Below, piece after piece: positions 27,180 to 36,459 of a DNA stretch of 64,000 nt (position 1 is the stretch's first letter; each line of letters starts with the position of its first letter). Origin of the DNA: Lactobacillus apis (GTDB taxonomy: Bacteria; Bacillota; Bacilli; Lactobacillales; Lactobacillaceae); NCBI RefSeq assembly GCF_002837055.1, contig NZ_PDKP01000001.1, forward strand, positions 669,285-733,284. Direction: 5' to 3'. Position numbers and translations under genes: made by a program. Under the pieces are notes generated by a model. That model was given only the letters and a program-made list of their open reading frames with translations, did not search any database and had not been told where the DNA came from.

Positions 27180-27887
27180 ATGGAAAAAGCGGTATTTGTA
27201 GCTTTGGACTATGACAATGAAAATGATGTTCAAATGCTACTGGCAAAACTAGGCAAGCCCGAAAATACTTATTTAAAAATTGGAATGGAACTTTTCTATC
27301 ACGCCGGGTCGGACTTAGTTAAAGAACTAGTTCAACAAGGTTACCCCATTTTTTTGGATTTAAAGCTACACGATATTCCAAACACAGTTTATCAAGCAGC
27401 TAAGCAGCTGGCTCAACTTGGAATTTTTTGTACAACTATCCATGCTCTTGGTGGAAGTGAAATGATTGCAGCAGCACAAAAAGGATTGGCAGATGGAACT
27501 CCTGAGGGAAAGGAAATTCCTAAACTGCTAGCAGTAACCGAGCTCACATCCATTTCGGATTCAATCTTGGCAAATGAACAAAATTGTTCATTACCAATGG
27601 CTGAGCAAGTTGTTAGCCTTGCCCAAACAGCTAAGAAAGCTGGCGCTGATGGTGTAATTTGTTCACCACTTGAAGTTGAAAAACTGAAAAAAGAAGTTGG
27701 AGATGACTTTTTATACGTCACACCCGGCATTCGTTTAGCAAGTGACACCAATGGAGATCAAAAGCGTGTTGCAACACCACACAAAGCTAAAGAATTTGGT
27801 TCTAGCGCGATTGTTGTTGGACGATCAATCACACAAGCAGATAATCCAGAATTAACATATCAAAAAATTAAAAAGGAGTTCAATTAA
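27180..27887 (+). CDS. pyrF: Orotidine 5'-phosphate decarboxylase
   Basis: PyrF (235 residues) makes UMP from OMP. The catalytic set D-L-K-L-H-D-I-P-N-T is intact and the C-terminal phosphate site is V-V-G-R-S-I-T. Start at ATG 27180 after GGAGG; an in-frame extension to 27141 lies in the terminator. Directly followed by pyrE with no gap. Confidence 0.96.
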   Translation: MEKAVFVALDYDNENDVQMLLAKLGKPENTYLKIGMELFYHAGSDLVKELVQQGYPIFLDLKLHDIPNTVYQAAKQLAQLGIFCTTIHALGGSEMIAAAQKGLADGTPEGKEIPKLLAVTELTSISDSILANEQNCSLPMAEQVVSLAQTAKKAGADGVICSPLEVEKLKKEVGDDFLYVTPGIRLASDTNGDQKRVATPHKAKEFGSSAIVVGRSITQADNPELTYQKIKKEFN

Positions 27888-28523
27888 ATGTATCAAGATC
27901 AAATCATTAACAAACTTGTTGAAGAAAAAATTATTACTATTTCACCTGACAAACCCTATACCTATGCCAGTGGTATGTTATCACCAATCTACACTGACTT
28001 AAGATTGACGGTTTCTTATCCGGATTTACGCGATTGGATTGCTACCGACTTAGCCGCATTGATTAAAGAAAAATATCCTAATGTATCTGTAATCGGTGGT
28101 GTTGCTACTGCTGGAATCCCTCATGCAGCCTGGGTTGCTACCAAATTAGGCTTGCCAATGATTTACGTTAGACCAAAACCTAAAGATCACGGAAAAGGTC
28201 GCCAAATCGAAGGACGCTTTACTGAAAATGATCAAATTGTTTTAATCGACGACTTAATTACAACAGGTGGTTCTGTCATCAACGCCGTTAAGGCGACTGA
28301 AAATGAAGGTGGCAACGTCATCGGTGTAGGTTCAATTTTCACATACTACCTCAGTGATACTAAAAAGAACTTTGCTGATGCAGGTGTAGACTTCAGTCCT
28401 CTACTCACCTATCCCCAACTACTTCAAAAAGAAAAAGAAATGAACTACATTAGTTCTGATGAATATGAAGCATTAAAGACATGGCACGAAGATCCATGGG
28501 AATGGGGTAAAAAGTTCCAATAA
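27888..28523 (+). CDS. pyrE: Orotate phosphoribosyltransferase
   Basis: PyrE (211 residues) joins orotate with PRPP to give OMP. The PRPP loop VLIDDLITTGGS is present, and the flexible K-P-K-D-H-G-K-G-R segment closes over the active site. Starts immediately after pyrF, with AAAGGAG in the pyrF end. With pyrF it completes the path to UMP on the opposite strand from pyrD-carB. Confidence 0.96.
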   Translation: MYQDQIINKLVEEKIITISPDKPYTYASGMLSPIYTDLRLTVSYPDLRDWIATDLAALIKEKYPNVSVIGGVATAGIPHAAWVATKLGLPMIYVRPKPKDHGKGRQIEGRFTENDQIVLIDDLITTGGSVINAVKATENEGGNVIGVGSIFTYYLSDTKKNFADAGVDFSPLLTYPQLLQKEKEMNYISSDEYEALKTWHEDPWEWGKKFQ

Positions 28524-28537
28524 TTAATCTTGCTAAC

Positions 28538-28576
28538 AAAAAGTGCAGCTAAACAATCGTTTAGTTGCACTTTTTT
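28538..28576 (+). terminator. Terminator of pyrF-pyrE
   Basis: AAAAGTGCAGCTAAAC / GTTTAGTTGCACTTTT stem, AATC loop, T run. Confidence 0.88.
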
Positions 28577-28618
28577 AGTTACAATCGTAATTTACACGCA
28601 AATTTTTAATCTGACTCC

Positions 28619-29314
28619 TTATCCAAAAAGCAAGTGTACTATTAAAACAAGAAAATTATAAAAGATATGGCTCAAGGCAGACATTTTAAAGTCATCCGTC
28701 AGATAATATGCAAGTGCAAAGCTAATTCCGCCGATAAAAAATTCAAGTGTCGACCAAGAAGGTATGATTCCGTGGGCAAGTGCAAAAAGCCCAGCAGTTA
28801 AAGCAATTGAAAAAAGTGGTGGCAATTTCTTAAAAACACCGTCTTGTAAAAATCCTTGAAAGAAAAGGTTTTCCAAAATAGGTGAAACTATAATTATGGT
28901 TACTATTAAAAAAGGTGCTAAACCTGTTTTTAATAATGGAACGAGATCACCATCGCTTGAACTAGTTTTTAGTATTGTAGATAAAATAACATCAAGTACT
29001 ATATCTATAACTGAAAACACCAACGCAAGTATAGTACCTTTCAAAGTTATTTTGGTTCGCATTTTGCCTTTTATATTGCTTTTTATTAATTTACATAGCA
29101 AATTAATTGATGCGTAACCAACAATAGTTCCAATTACCAGTACTAATAAGTGTTGTATGTAATTGATATTACGGGGTGATTCATGGTTGAAAAATCTCAT
29201 AGTTAAAGTTGGTGATTGTATAAGTAAAAAAACTACAGTAGCAATAAAGAAAATACCAATGCCCTCTATAATCCAAATTAAATACTTACCAAGTTTTTGC
29301 GAAAAATTGTCCAT
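28619..29314 (-). CDS. CPBP family membrane protein with degenerate active site
   Basis: A 231-residue protein with six or seven transmembrane helices and the CPBP (CAAX protease/bacteriocin-processing) core. The first motif, normally E-E-x-x-F-R-G, reads E148-N-L-F-F-Q153-G, so the second Glu and the Arg are replaced. Motif two F177-x-x-x-H181 and motif three His216 (SHIFYN) remain. It may be a reduced-activity or non-proteolytic member, for example an immunity-type or scaffold protein. Start chosen at ATG 29314, preceded by AGAGG. It lies 46 nt after an MFS gene and may share its transcript. Confidence 0.82.
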   Translation of the reverse strand: MDNFSQKLGKYLIWIIEGIGIFFIATVVFLLIQSPTLTMRFFNHESPRNINYIQHLLVLVIGTIVGYASINLLCKLIKSNIKGKMRTKITLKGTILALVFSVIDIVLDVILSTILKTSSSDGDLVPLLKTGLAPFLIVTIIIVSPILENLFFQGFLQDGVFKKLPPLFSIALTAGLFALAHGIIPSWSTLEFFIGGISFALAYYLTDDFKMSALSHIFYNFLVLIVHLLFG

Positions 29315-29360
29315 GTTACATACCTCTAGTCTATTTTTCTCCCTAGGTCTTATCATACTT

Positions 29361-30545
29361 TTAATGATGATTAATTGCCCCATTCAATCGGGTATGGTAA
29401 CGCCAGTACACAATCAACATCAGTGGTAATAACAGCAATTGAATTGGGTAGAAAAATTTAATTGGCAAAAGATCGCTAATTAATCCCATAATAATTGGAC
29501 CAAATGCCATCCCAATATCTAATCCCAAGTAAAAAGTGCTACTTGCTAGTCCCTGCTCACTAATTGGCGCCAAAAGAAGTGCTGTTGACTGCAAAATTGA
29601 ATAGATTACCCCATAGCCAACTGCCATAAAAGCAGCAGCTAAGGCCATCATCAAATTATTCTTCATAGTTGATAATAAAAGCAGATAAATCAAAGTGGCT
29701 CCAATACTAACCCAAAACCAGATACCAAATTTGACTGTATCGAAAAAGTTTTTTAGAAAGATTCTAATTACTAGTAGAACCACAGCATAAATCAAAAAGA
29801 ATGATCCCACATTAACATTCAGATGACGTTCTTGAGCATAAGTAACCAAATCAGCTTGCGTGGCAAAATAAGGAAAAGCAAATAATGTCGTCAGCAGTGC
29901 GATTGGCAGAACGTTTTTTTGAATAATTTTAAACTGATGCGAAGAACCGGACTTTTTCTTAGCCGTACCTTTTTTAGGATTTGCACGATTACCAACAAAT
30001 TGAATGATAATGACCATCATAAAAGCTGCAATTGCAGAAGCAATTAGTGCCAGCCGGTAACCAGTTTTTTGATAAACATTAATTGCCAAGGCCGGAGCAA
30101 CCGCCATTGCCAAAGCATTCATTAAGCCATAAAAGCCCATAGCTTGACCGACATGAGCCCGAGGAACTAAAAATGCTAGCCACGTAGACATGCAAACAGT
30201 ACATAGAACGAACCCGGCGCCATTAATCAAGCGAAAAATTAATAACCAGTTGCTAGCAGGAGCTATGACATAGCCAATCACACCTATCATGATTAAAATA
30301 CCGCCAATCAATGATAAGCAATATTTAGAAAGTTTATCTGTTAAATTCCCTGCTATTGGCCTTAGAAACATTGATGCAATACTCATAATGCCGACTATAA
30401 CGCCTGCAAATGCACTACTTGCTCCAAGACTTTTGGCATAACCGTTAATTAGTGGATTAACAAACATTGTACTGAACATAAAAAAGAACGAAGCTGCCAT
30501 CACTAGAATTACGTCTTTGGTATAAATTGATTTTTCTTTAGCCAT
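29361..30545 (-). CDS. MFS transporter, drug-efflux type
   Basis: A 394-residue major facilitator protein with about twelve transmembrane helices. The loop-2 signature is G-x-L-T-D-K-L-S (AGNLTDKLSKYCLSLIGG), and a central cytoplasmic loop near residues 190-205 is rich in Lys. It resembles multidrug or small-molecule exporters of Firmicutes, but no substrate-specific motif or neighbour points to a ligand. Confidence 0.85.
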   Translation of the reverse strand: MAKEKSIYTKDVILVMAASFFFMFSTMFVNPLINGYAKSLGASSAFAGVIVGIMSIASMFLRPIAGNLTDKLSKYCLSLIGGILIMIGVIGYVIAPASNWLLIFRLINGAGFVLCTVCMSTWLAFLVPRAHVGQAMGFYGLMNALAMAVAPALAINVYQKTGYRLALIASAIAAFMMVIIIQFVGNRANPKKGTAKKKSGSSHQFKIIQKNVLPIALLTTLFAFPYFATQADLVTYAQERHLNVNVGSFFLIYAVVLLVIRIFLKNFFDTVKFGIWFWVSIGATLIYLLLLSTMKNNLMMALAAAFMAVGYGVIYSILQSTALLLAPISEQGLASSTFYLGLDIGMAFGPIIMGLISDLLPIKFFYPIQLLLLPLMLIVYWRYHTRLNGAINHH

Positions 30546-30813
30546 TTAATCTCTCACTTAGTTTTAAAAATAGATTAATGTTTTTATTCTATCACTTATA
30601 ACATTTTGAGTTAACTACGAATTGCATGCAAATTTTTACTATTACAAAAAGCTATTGTTTTTGCATAACTAACATTAGCTAGGTACTCAAGCTTTTTAAA
30701 AAGATAGTTTTATTCAAGCATGTCCCTCGTTCTATGCTAGGACCAACTGCAGCAAAGTTTAACAATCAAAAAAGACACTCCATTTATTGAAATGCCTTCT
30801 TTATTAGTAATAA
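30546..30813. other. Intergenic stretch, nothing recognised
   Basis: AT-rich 268 bases between the MFS gene and the choloylglycine hydrolase gene. I see only an imperfect inverted repeat near 30775-30805 that could be a weak terminator. No ORF with a ribosome site and no known RNA motif. Confidence 0.5.
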
Positions 30814-31833
30814 TTAGTTTTTGGTCTCTAAAACTTTAAATTCGTGCTGAATAGGCTGTGTAACCTTAGTAGTTATATTCGGATCAAGTACAAATTTAGT
30901 CATTGTTGGACAGTCCTCAGGTTGAATGTATAGACTTCTTTGTGTCACGTCATAACCAGCCCAATAGCCAGTGTAATCACAGTTATCAGTTTCTGCACTA
31001 AGATGCTCAATCCCTCTTGGAATCATTAATGCTTTAAAGACATTATAAAGCTGTGTAATTCCTTGATCAGAATGAAAAGGTGCAAGGAATTTTGATAGGT
31101 AAGTACTACGAACAAAACGAGATGGTGCTGTATAATCCCCAGGTAAGCCAATCAATCCAGAACCACTTTCAATTTGCTTGATATCAAGTTGATCAGTAAT
31201 TTGGTTATGACCTAGATTGTGGTTTGTAAGCTGAAGATAGTTACGTAAGTTATCCAAGTGCCATGGATACTCTGGACTGTTAGTCATTACCCCAATGCCA
31301 TCATAAATTTTGAAAGCACCATTATTTACCGGCTCTAAAATGACACTTTTACCAGTTGAATCGCTGAAAGTATAGTGCATTGGAATTGGCGTTGGGATGC
31401 CAGTATCAGCAGCTTCCCAGTCAGGATAAGTTGTTTTTTCCTGGCCCATCTTTTGAAAAGCTTCTTTAATTTCGGCAATACTACCAAAATTACTTAAAAC
31501 GTAGGCAACTACTTCTTCACCGATGATTGGTTTTAAGCCACGCTTTTTGAGATTATCAACTGTATCCCAAGAAGCTTCTTCTAGGTATTGTGCGTCCCCT
31601 ACAATACCAGCACTGTTAATACCATCATTAAAAAATAGAGAATCATTAACATTAATTCCCATAAAAGTATATTTAGTTGACCAACTTTGATGCAAACCTT
31701 CTAATTCATAATTTGCAGGATAAGAGGTCATTTTACTGTCAGCACTAGGCTTAAATGGATCAAAAGTGAAGTCCATTGTCCGACCCCAAAATACATCTCC
31801 GTTATCTGCAGTAATTGAAATATTTGTACACAT
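30814..31833 (-). CDS. Choloylglycine hydrolase family (linear amide C-N hydrolase)
   Basis: A 339-residue Ntn hydrolase. The protein begins Met-Cys, so Cys2 becomes the nucleophile after Met removal. Arg18 and Asp21 (GRTMDF) match the bile salt hydrolase/penicillin V acylase positions. M-T-N-S-P-E-Y holds the oxyanion Asn, and P-S-R-F-V-R-S-T the late Arg. The body is more like penicillin V acylase-type members than the classic gut BSH, so N-acyl substrates such as acyl-homoserine lactones or conjugated bile salts are both possible. GGAGAT lies before the ATG. Confidence 0.87.
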   Translation of the reverse strand: MCTNISITADNGDVFWGRTMDFTFDPFKPSADSKMTSYPANYELEGLHQSWSTKYTFMGINVNDSLFFNDGINSAGIVGDAQYLEEASWDTVDNLKKRGLKPIIGEEVVAYVLSNFGSIAEIKEAFQKMGQEKTTYPDWEAADTGIPTPIPMHYTFSDSTGKSVILEPVNNGAFKIYDGIGVMTNSPEYPWHLDNLRNYLQLTNHNLGHNQITDQLDIKQIESGSGLIGLPGDYTAPSRFVRSTYLSKFLAPFHSDQGITQLYNVFKALMIPRGIEHLSAETDNCDYTGYWAGYDVTQRSLYIQPEDCPTMTKFVLDPNITTKVTQPIQHEFKVLETKN

Positions 31834-31947
31834 TTTTTATCTCCTATAACTCAATAAATACTAAGGATGAATATATCTTATCATACATTTATTATTAAAA
31901 AATAGTTGTTATTTTAACCAGCTTTTCAGCTCGAAGATAGTACAGCA

Positions 31948-31983
31948 AATAAAAAGCGAAACAATCGCTTGTTTCGCTTTTAC
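31948..31983 (-). terminator. Terminator of glnA
   Basis: Minus strand AAAAGCGAAACAAG / (TT)GTTTCGCTTTTT stem with a GCGA-type loop and T run. Confidence 0.85.
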
Positions 31984-31998
31984 TATATTTTTTGTTAA

Positions 31999-33336
31999 TT
32001 AATAGCCCATGTAGCGATTTCTTTCCCAATCTGAAACTGTTTCGGCATATTGTGCCCATTCAAGTTCTTTAGAATCGATAAAGCTTTGGGTAAGATGTTC
32101 ACCAAGTGCTTCTTGAATTAATTTGTCTTTCTTGAAGGCCTTAAGTGCATTGTGCAAGGTTGAAGGCAAAGGTTTAATACCCATTTCGTTACGTTTTTCT
32201 TCACTAACTTCAAACAAGTTGCAAGTTACAGGATCCATTGGCATCTTTTCACGTTTGATACCATCTAGACCAGCTTCCAAACATGCTGCTAACAATAGAT
32301 ATGGGTTAGCAGTTGGGTCAGCAGAACGCATTTCCAAACGAGTATTAACTTCTTCAGCCGAAGGTACTCTGACCATTGGAGAACGATTCTTAGATGCCCA
32401 TGAAATATAAACTGGTGCTTCATAACCAGGAATAAGTCGTTTATAAGAGTTAACTGTCGGGTTGGCAACCGCTGTAATTGCGCGAGCATGCTCAAGAATT
32501 CCGTCTAAGAAGTAAAGTGCAGTATTTGATAAGTGGTACTCATTATTCTTATCGTAGAAAGCATTTTTACCATCTTTGAACAATGACATGTTAGTATGCA
32601 TACCATTACCTGCTTGGCCTTGTAATGGCTTAGCCATGAATGTTGCGAACAAACCATGCTTTTTAGCAATTTCGCGAACAATCATCTTGAAAGTTTGTAC
32701 ACGATCAGCAGTTGCCAAAGCATCGTCAAACTTAAAGTCAATTTCCTGTTGGCCGTCACCAACTTCATGGTGAGCTGCTTCAACTTCAAAACCGATACTT
32801 TCCAAAGTTTCGACGATGTCACGACGGCAACTTGCACTTTCATCATTTGAAGTTAAGTCAAAGTATGAAGCGTGATCTGGAACTTCAGTAGTCCAATCAC
32901 CTTTTTCATCTAATTTGAATAAATGAAATTCTGCTTCGAAACCAATATCAAATGCAGAAAAGCCCATGTCCTTCATTTGCTTTTCAATTCGCTTCAAATT
33001 ATTACGTGGATCACCTTCAAATGGTTCACCATCTGTTGTATGAACGGAGCAAATCAAGCAACCGATTTTACCACCACGACTATCTGTCCAAGGTAGTACT
33101 GACCAAGTTGAAAAGTCTGGGAACAAAATCATGTCACTTTCTTCTAGACGAACAAAGCCATCAATTGAAGAACCATCAAATCTAACATCATTAGTCAAAA
33201 CCTTGTCTAATTGGCTAGTTGGAACTTCTACTGCTTTAAGAGTTCCATTAATATCTGTAAAAGCCAATCGAATAAAGCGAACGTCATCATCAATAACGCT
33301 CTTTCTAATATCATCTGCTGTAATTTTCTTTGTCAT
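31999..33336 (-). CDS. glnA: Glutamine synthetase, type I
   Basis: GlnA (445 residues) makes glutamine from glutamate, ammonia and ATP as a dodecamer. The N-terminal beta-grasp (D-I-N-G-T-L-K) and the catalytic signature ([12 protein letters not shown]) are present. Length and lack of the adenylation-site extension fit the GSI-alpha group of Firmicutes, which is feedback-inhibited and normally controlled through GlnR. No glnR lies upstream. It has its own promoter and terminator. Confidence 0.96.
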   Translation of the reverse strand: MTKKITADDIRKSVIDDDVRFIRLAFTDINGTLKAVEVPTSQLDKVLTNDVRFDGSSIDGFVRLEESDMILFPDFSTWSVLPWTDSRGGKIGCLICSVHTTDGEPFEGDPRNNLKRIEKQMKDMGFSAFDIGFEAEFHLFKLDEKGDWTTEVPDHASYFDLTSNDESASCRRDIVETLESIGFEVEAAHHEVGDGQQEIDFKFDDALATADRVQTFKMIVREIAKKHGLFATFMAKPLQGQAGNGMHTNMSLFKDGKNAFYDKNNEYHLSNTALYFLDGILEHARAITAVANPTVNSYKRLIPGYEAPVYISWASKNRSPMVRVPSAEEVNTRLEMRSADPTANPYLLLAACLEAGLDGIKREKMPMDPVTCNLFEVSEEKRNEMGIKPLPSTLHNALKAFKKDKLIQEALGEHLTQSFIDSKELEWAQYAETVSDWERNRYMGY

Positions 33337-33430
33337 GCTTTTCCACCTAAAAATATAAACAACTATAAATAACTAACAATTGGTATAGCCCGAACACAGT
33401 TTTCCAAACCTTGCTCAAAACTTGATTAAT

Positions 33431-33459
33431 AGATTAGCAAAACATTAAATGATTGTCAA
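33431..33459 (-). promoter_or_regulatory. Promoter of glnA
   Basis: Minus strand TTGACA, 17 nt, TAATCT, giving a leader of about 85 nt. I looked for the GlnR operator TGTNAN7TNACA around it and found only an off-by-one partial match just upstream. Confidence 0.75.
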
Positions 33460-33529
33460 AGTGGTCTAACCATTTTTTTGCTAATCTTTACAAAAGCTTT
33501 ACTTATATAAAGCCGTTAGAGCACAAAAA

Positions 33530-34780
33530 TTAATTTTTGAAGAATAGTTCATTAACTGCATTGGTAATCGCAATTTTAACATGAGCATAAGTTAACCCAC
33601 CTTGCATGTAAATTGCGTAAGGAGGCCGAATTGGTCCATCCCCAGAAAATTCGATACTTGCACCTTCAACAAAAGATCCATCAGCCATAATAACCTTATC
33701 TTCATAGCCAGTATCATTGCTTGGCACAGGATCAACAAACGAGTTAATTGGTGAATTTTCCTGTAGTGCTTTAGCAAAGCGAATCATTTTATCTTTGTCA
33801 TGGAAAATTACTGCCTGAATCAAATCAGTTCGATCGTCATTCCATTTTGGAGAAACTTCTGCTCCCATTCGTTCTAAAATAGCAGAAGAATAAATTGCAC
33901 CTTTAATCGCATTTCCCGTTACACTTGGAGAAATAAACAGACCTTCAAAGTAATCCAAATTATTATTTAGACTTGCACCCTCTTCACGTCCAATACCACC
34001 AGCTGTTAAACGTGCAGCCGTATTTTCAATTAACTCATGCTTTCCAACAACATAACCACCGACTTTAGCTAAACCACCACCAGCATTTTTAATTAAAGAG
34101 CCAGCCATTAGGTCTGCGCCATATTCTGTTGGTTCATGTTTTTCAGAAAATTCGCCATAGCAGTTATCGACGAAAATGATGCTGGCGGGACTCACTTCTC
34201 TGATCATTTCAATCATTGGCTTGATTTTTTCGATCGTAAAACTTTTACGCGTATCATAACCACGTGAACGTTGAATAACCACCATTTTTGGCTGATGCTC
34301 AGCTAGCAAACTACGTGCACTGTCAAAATCAACGCTACCATCCTCAAGCAAATCAACATGAGAAAATTTTACTCCGTATGATTTCAGACTCCCTCGACCA
34401 TCTCCTGCAATTCCAATAACTTGTTGCAAGGTATCATAAGGCATTCCAGTTAGATAAGTTAACTCATCCCCTGGAAGTAAATTACCTGCCATTGCAGTAG
34501 CTAAAGTATGCGTTCCGGAAACAAACTGCGAACGAACCAGCGCATCCTCGGTATGAAAAATTTGCGCATAAATACGATCAAGTTTATCACGGCCACTATC
34601 ATCTGAACCATAACCGGTACTACCAATCAAGTCGGCTTCTGCTACGGCCTTATCCTTAAATGCTTGTAATACTTTGTTTTGATTATACAAAATATTATCG
34701 TCAATTTTTGCCAACTGCGGAGCAATTTGCTTATCAATCTCACTAACAATCTGTTGTAATTCTTTTGGCCAATTATTCAT
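33530..34780 (-). CDS. YnbB-like PLP enzyme (methionine gamma-lyase family)
   Basis: A 416-residue fold-type I PLP enzyme of the family once called aluminium resistance protein. The PLP lysine is in S-L-I-K-N-A-G-G-G, and the cofactor Asp in F-V-D-N-C-Y-G-E-F. Substrate is uncertain; methionine or cystathionine lyase activity is usually inferred. It overlaps miaA by 8 nt. In B. subtilis ynbB is followed by glnR and glnA; here glnA follows with glnR missing. Confidence 0.9.
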   Translation of the reverse strand: MNNWPKELQQIVSEIDKQIAPQLAKIDDNILYNQNKVLQAFKDKAVAEADLIGSTGYGSDDSGRDKLDRIYAQIFHTEDALVRSQFVSGTHTLATAMAGNLLPGDELTYLTGMPYDTLQQVIGIAGDGRGSLKSYGVKFSHVDLLEDGSVDFDSARSLLAEHQPKMVVIQRSRGYDTRKSFTIEKIKPMIEMIREVSPASIIFVDNCYGEFSEKHEPTEYGADLMAGSLIKNAGGGLAKVGGYVVGKHELIENTAARLTAGGIGREEGASLNNNLDYFEGLFISPSVTGNAIKGAIYSSAILERMGAEVSPKWNDDRTDLIQAVIFHDKDKMIRFAKALQENSPINSFVDPVPSNDTGYEDKVIMADGSFVEGASIEFSGDGPIRPPYAIYMQGGLTYAHVKIAITNAVNELFFKN

Positions 34781-35693
34781 TTAACCATTCCTCTGCTTTC
34801 TGTTTCATTTTTACTAAATAATCTTGATCATTAAGGGGATCGACCCATATAATTGGCAGTTGATGCCTAAAATAGGTCAGCTGACGTTTAGCGTACCTAC
34901 GTGAAGCTGTCTTTAAATCTTTAACACAATCATCAAGTTCTTTATTACCTTCAAAATATGGAAAAAATTCCTTATACCCGATTGCCTGCAATACTTGGTA
35001 CTCTTTTTGCCGATTGTCATAAATAAACCTAGCTTCATCAAGTAGACCCGCATCCATCATCTGATCAACTCGTAAATCAATTCTGTGATAAATTTCTTGT
35101 CTATCAGAATTTAGGCCAAAAATCAGATAATCATAACGCGGCTTAATTTGTGTTTGTTGTTCAGAAAACTTCTTCCCCGTGCGCTTAATAACTGTCAGAG
35201 CACGCAAAACTCTTCTTGAGTTTGTAACTGGAATCCTAGACGCAGTCACTTGATCTTGCTTAGCCAATTCTTGCCACAAAGCAGCCTCACCGTTTTTATC
35301 TAAATAGCTTTGCCAATAATCGTCTACTGCTTGCGTATGTTCATTTACTTCTCCAAGTTGCATCCGGTTTAAAAGGGCATTAACATAAAAACCTGTTCCC
35401 CCTACCAAAATTGGCAACTTGCTTTTGTGTGCAATCTCTGAAACTGCCTGCTGTGCTTGGTCAACAAAATCCTTAACTGAATAGGGCTCATAAACCGACT
35501 GCACATCGACCAAATAGTGCTTAATTAATTCTTGTTCTTCGCTCGTCGGCTTGGCAGTACCCACCTTAACTTCACGATAAATTTGCATTGAATCGCCGGA
35601 GATAATTTCCGCATTGAGCTCAGTGGCTAGATTAATCGCTGTGCTTGTCTTACCGATAGCCGTTGGCCCAACAATTGCTAATACTTTTTGCAT
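34773..35693 (-). CDS. miaA: tRNA dimethylallyltransferase
   Basis: MiaA (306 residues) transfers a dimethylallyl group to A37 of tRNAs reading UNN codons. P-loop GPTAIGKTS, the DMAPP/tRNA segment S-G-D-S-M-Q-I-Y-R and the Q-A-I-G-Y-K-E motif are intact. Overlaps the downstream ynbB-like gene. Confidence 0.96.
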   Translation of the reverse strand: MQKVLAIVGPTAIGKTSTAINLATELNAEIISGDSMQIYREVKVGTAKPTSEEQELIKHYLVDVQSVYEPYSVKDFVDQAQQAVSEIAHKSKLPILVGGTGFYVNALLNRMQLGEVNEHTQAVDDYWQSYLDKNGEAALWQELAKQDQVTASRIPVTNSRRVLRALTVIKRTGKKFSEQQTQIKPRYDYLIFGLNSDRQEIYHRIDLRVDQMMDAGLLDEARFIYDNRQKEYQVLQAIGYKEFFPYFEGNKELDDCVKDLKTASRRYAKRQLTYFRHQLPIIWVDPLNDQDYLVKMKQKAEEWLNE

Positions 35694-35735
35694 CTTTCGC
35701 TTCCCTTTTTTGCATATCGATTTTAATTATATATT

Positions 35736-35773
35736 AAAAAAACACGTTTGAAAAAGAGTACAAACATGTTTTT
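35736..35773 (-). terminator. Terminator after the rhodanese-like gene
   Basis: Minus strand AAACATGTTTG / CAAACGTGTTT stem, ten-base loop, seven T. It lies between the rhodanese-like gene and miaA. Confidence 0.78.
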
Positions 35774-35776
35774 AGA

Positions 35777-36181
35777 TTAATATTTAGATGATTTGGTACG
35801 GCCATCCCATTCATCAAAGCCGTTTTTTAGCCATTTAATTGAAGAGAAGTTCTTCTTTTGCAAAAATCTAGCGGCACGAAGAGTAACCGACAAAGAATCG
35901 GAATACAAATAAACAGGTAAGTCTGGTCTTAACTCTGAGTATTGGTATTTCATCATAGTGTATGGAAGATTACGGGCACCATCAATGTGCTTTCTTTTGA
36001 AAGGTTCCTTTTCACGTAAATCAACAATTTGTGCCTTTCTCATTCCTTGATTAAATTCTTCATTGGTTAAGTCACCATTGCCTAATCGTTTTGTTTGAAT
36101 TTTATTCCACAGCCAAACAGCGACAAAAGCCAAGATGATAACTATTAATACTATATCTACAATAATTATAAAAGTTGACAT
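35777..36181 (-). CDS. Membrane-anchored rhodanese-like protein lacking the catalytic cysteine
   Basis: A 134-residue protein. One N-terminal transmembrane helix (VDIVLIVIILAFVAVWLW) leads to a cytoplasmic rhodanese fold (I-V-D-L-R-E, R-K-H-I-D-G-A-R-N-L-P). The active loop, normally C-x-x-G-x-R, reads Y-S-D-S-L-S-V-T, and the protein has no cysteine at all. It therefore cannot act as a sulphurtransferase by the usual chemistry and is probably a binding module. Resembles YqgP/YqhL neighbours in other lactobacilli. Confidence 0.85.
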   Translation of the reverse strand: MSTFIIIVDIVLIVIILAFVAVWLWNKIQTKRLGNGDLTNEEFNQGMRKAQIVDLREKEPFKRKHIDGARNLPYTMMKYQYSELRPDLPVYLYSDSLSVTLRAARFLQKKNFSSIKWLKNGFDEWDGRTKSSKY

Positions 36182-36240
36182 AAAAATCGATTTCTCCTCT
36201 AGTAAAAATGTTCATAAAAATAATATACTCCTAAATTTCT

Positions 36241-36459
36241 TTAAGAGCTATGGTTATCTTTTTGATGCTTTTCTTCGTATTCATGCTCTCGATTTAAAAT
36301 TAGTTTTGCCACTAAGTAATCGTGCTGACTAATTAGATGGGCATGATTAATATTATCGAGTTCTAGCGCCATGAGTTCAATATCCCAGATCCGCTTACCA
36401 ACATGAACAAATATGCCGTATTTTTCAAGAAGCTGTTGTACATCATATAGTGTTTTCAT
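36241..36459 (-). CDS. YqgQ family protein
   Basis: A small 72-residue protein of the YqgQ/DUF910 family (MKTLYDVQQLLEKYGIFVHVGKR), a three-helix bundle proposed to bind single-stranded nucleic acid. The ATG at 36459 overlaps the rhomboid stop codon, so the two are coupled, as yqgP-yqgQ are in Bacillus. Longer frames to 36501 lie inside the rhomboid gene. Confidence 0.87.
   Translation of the reverse strand: MKTLYDVQQLLEKYGIFVHVGKRIWDIELMALELDNINHAHLISQHDYLVAKLILNREHEYEEKHQKDNHSS

Noticed and set aside
33440-33480. Possible GlnR operator at the glnA promoter
   Set aside because: The match to TGTNAN7TNACA is off by one in spacing and lacks the first T.
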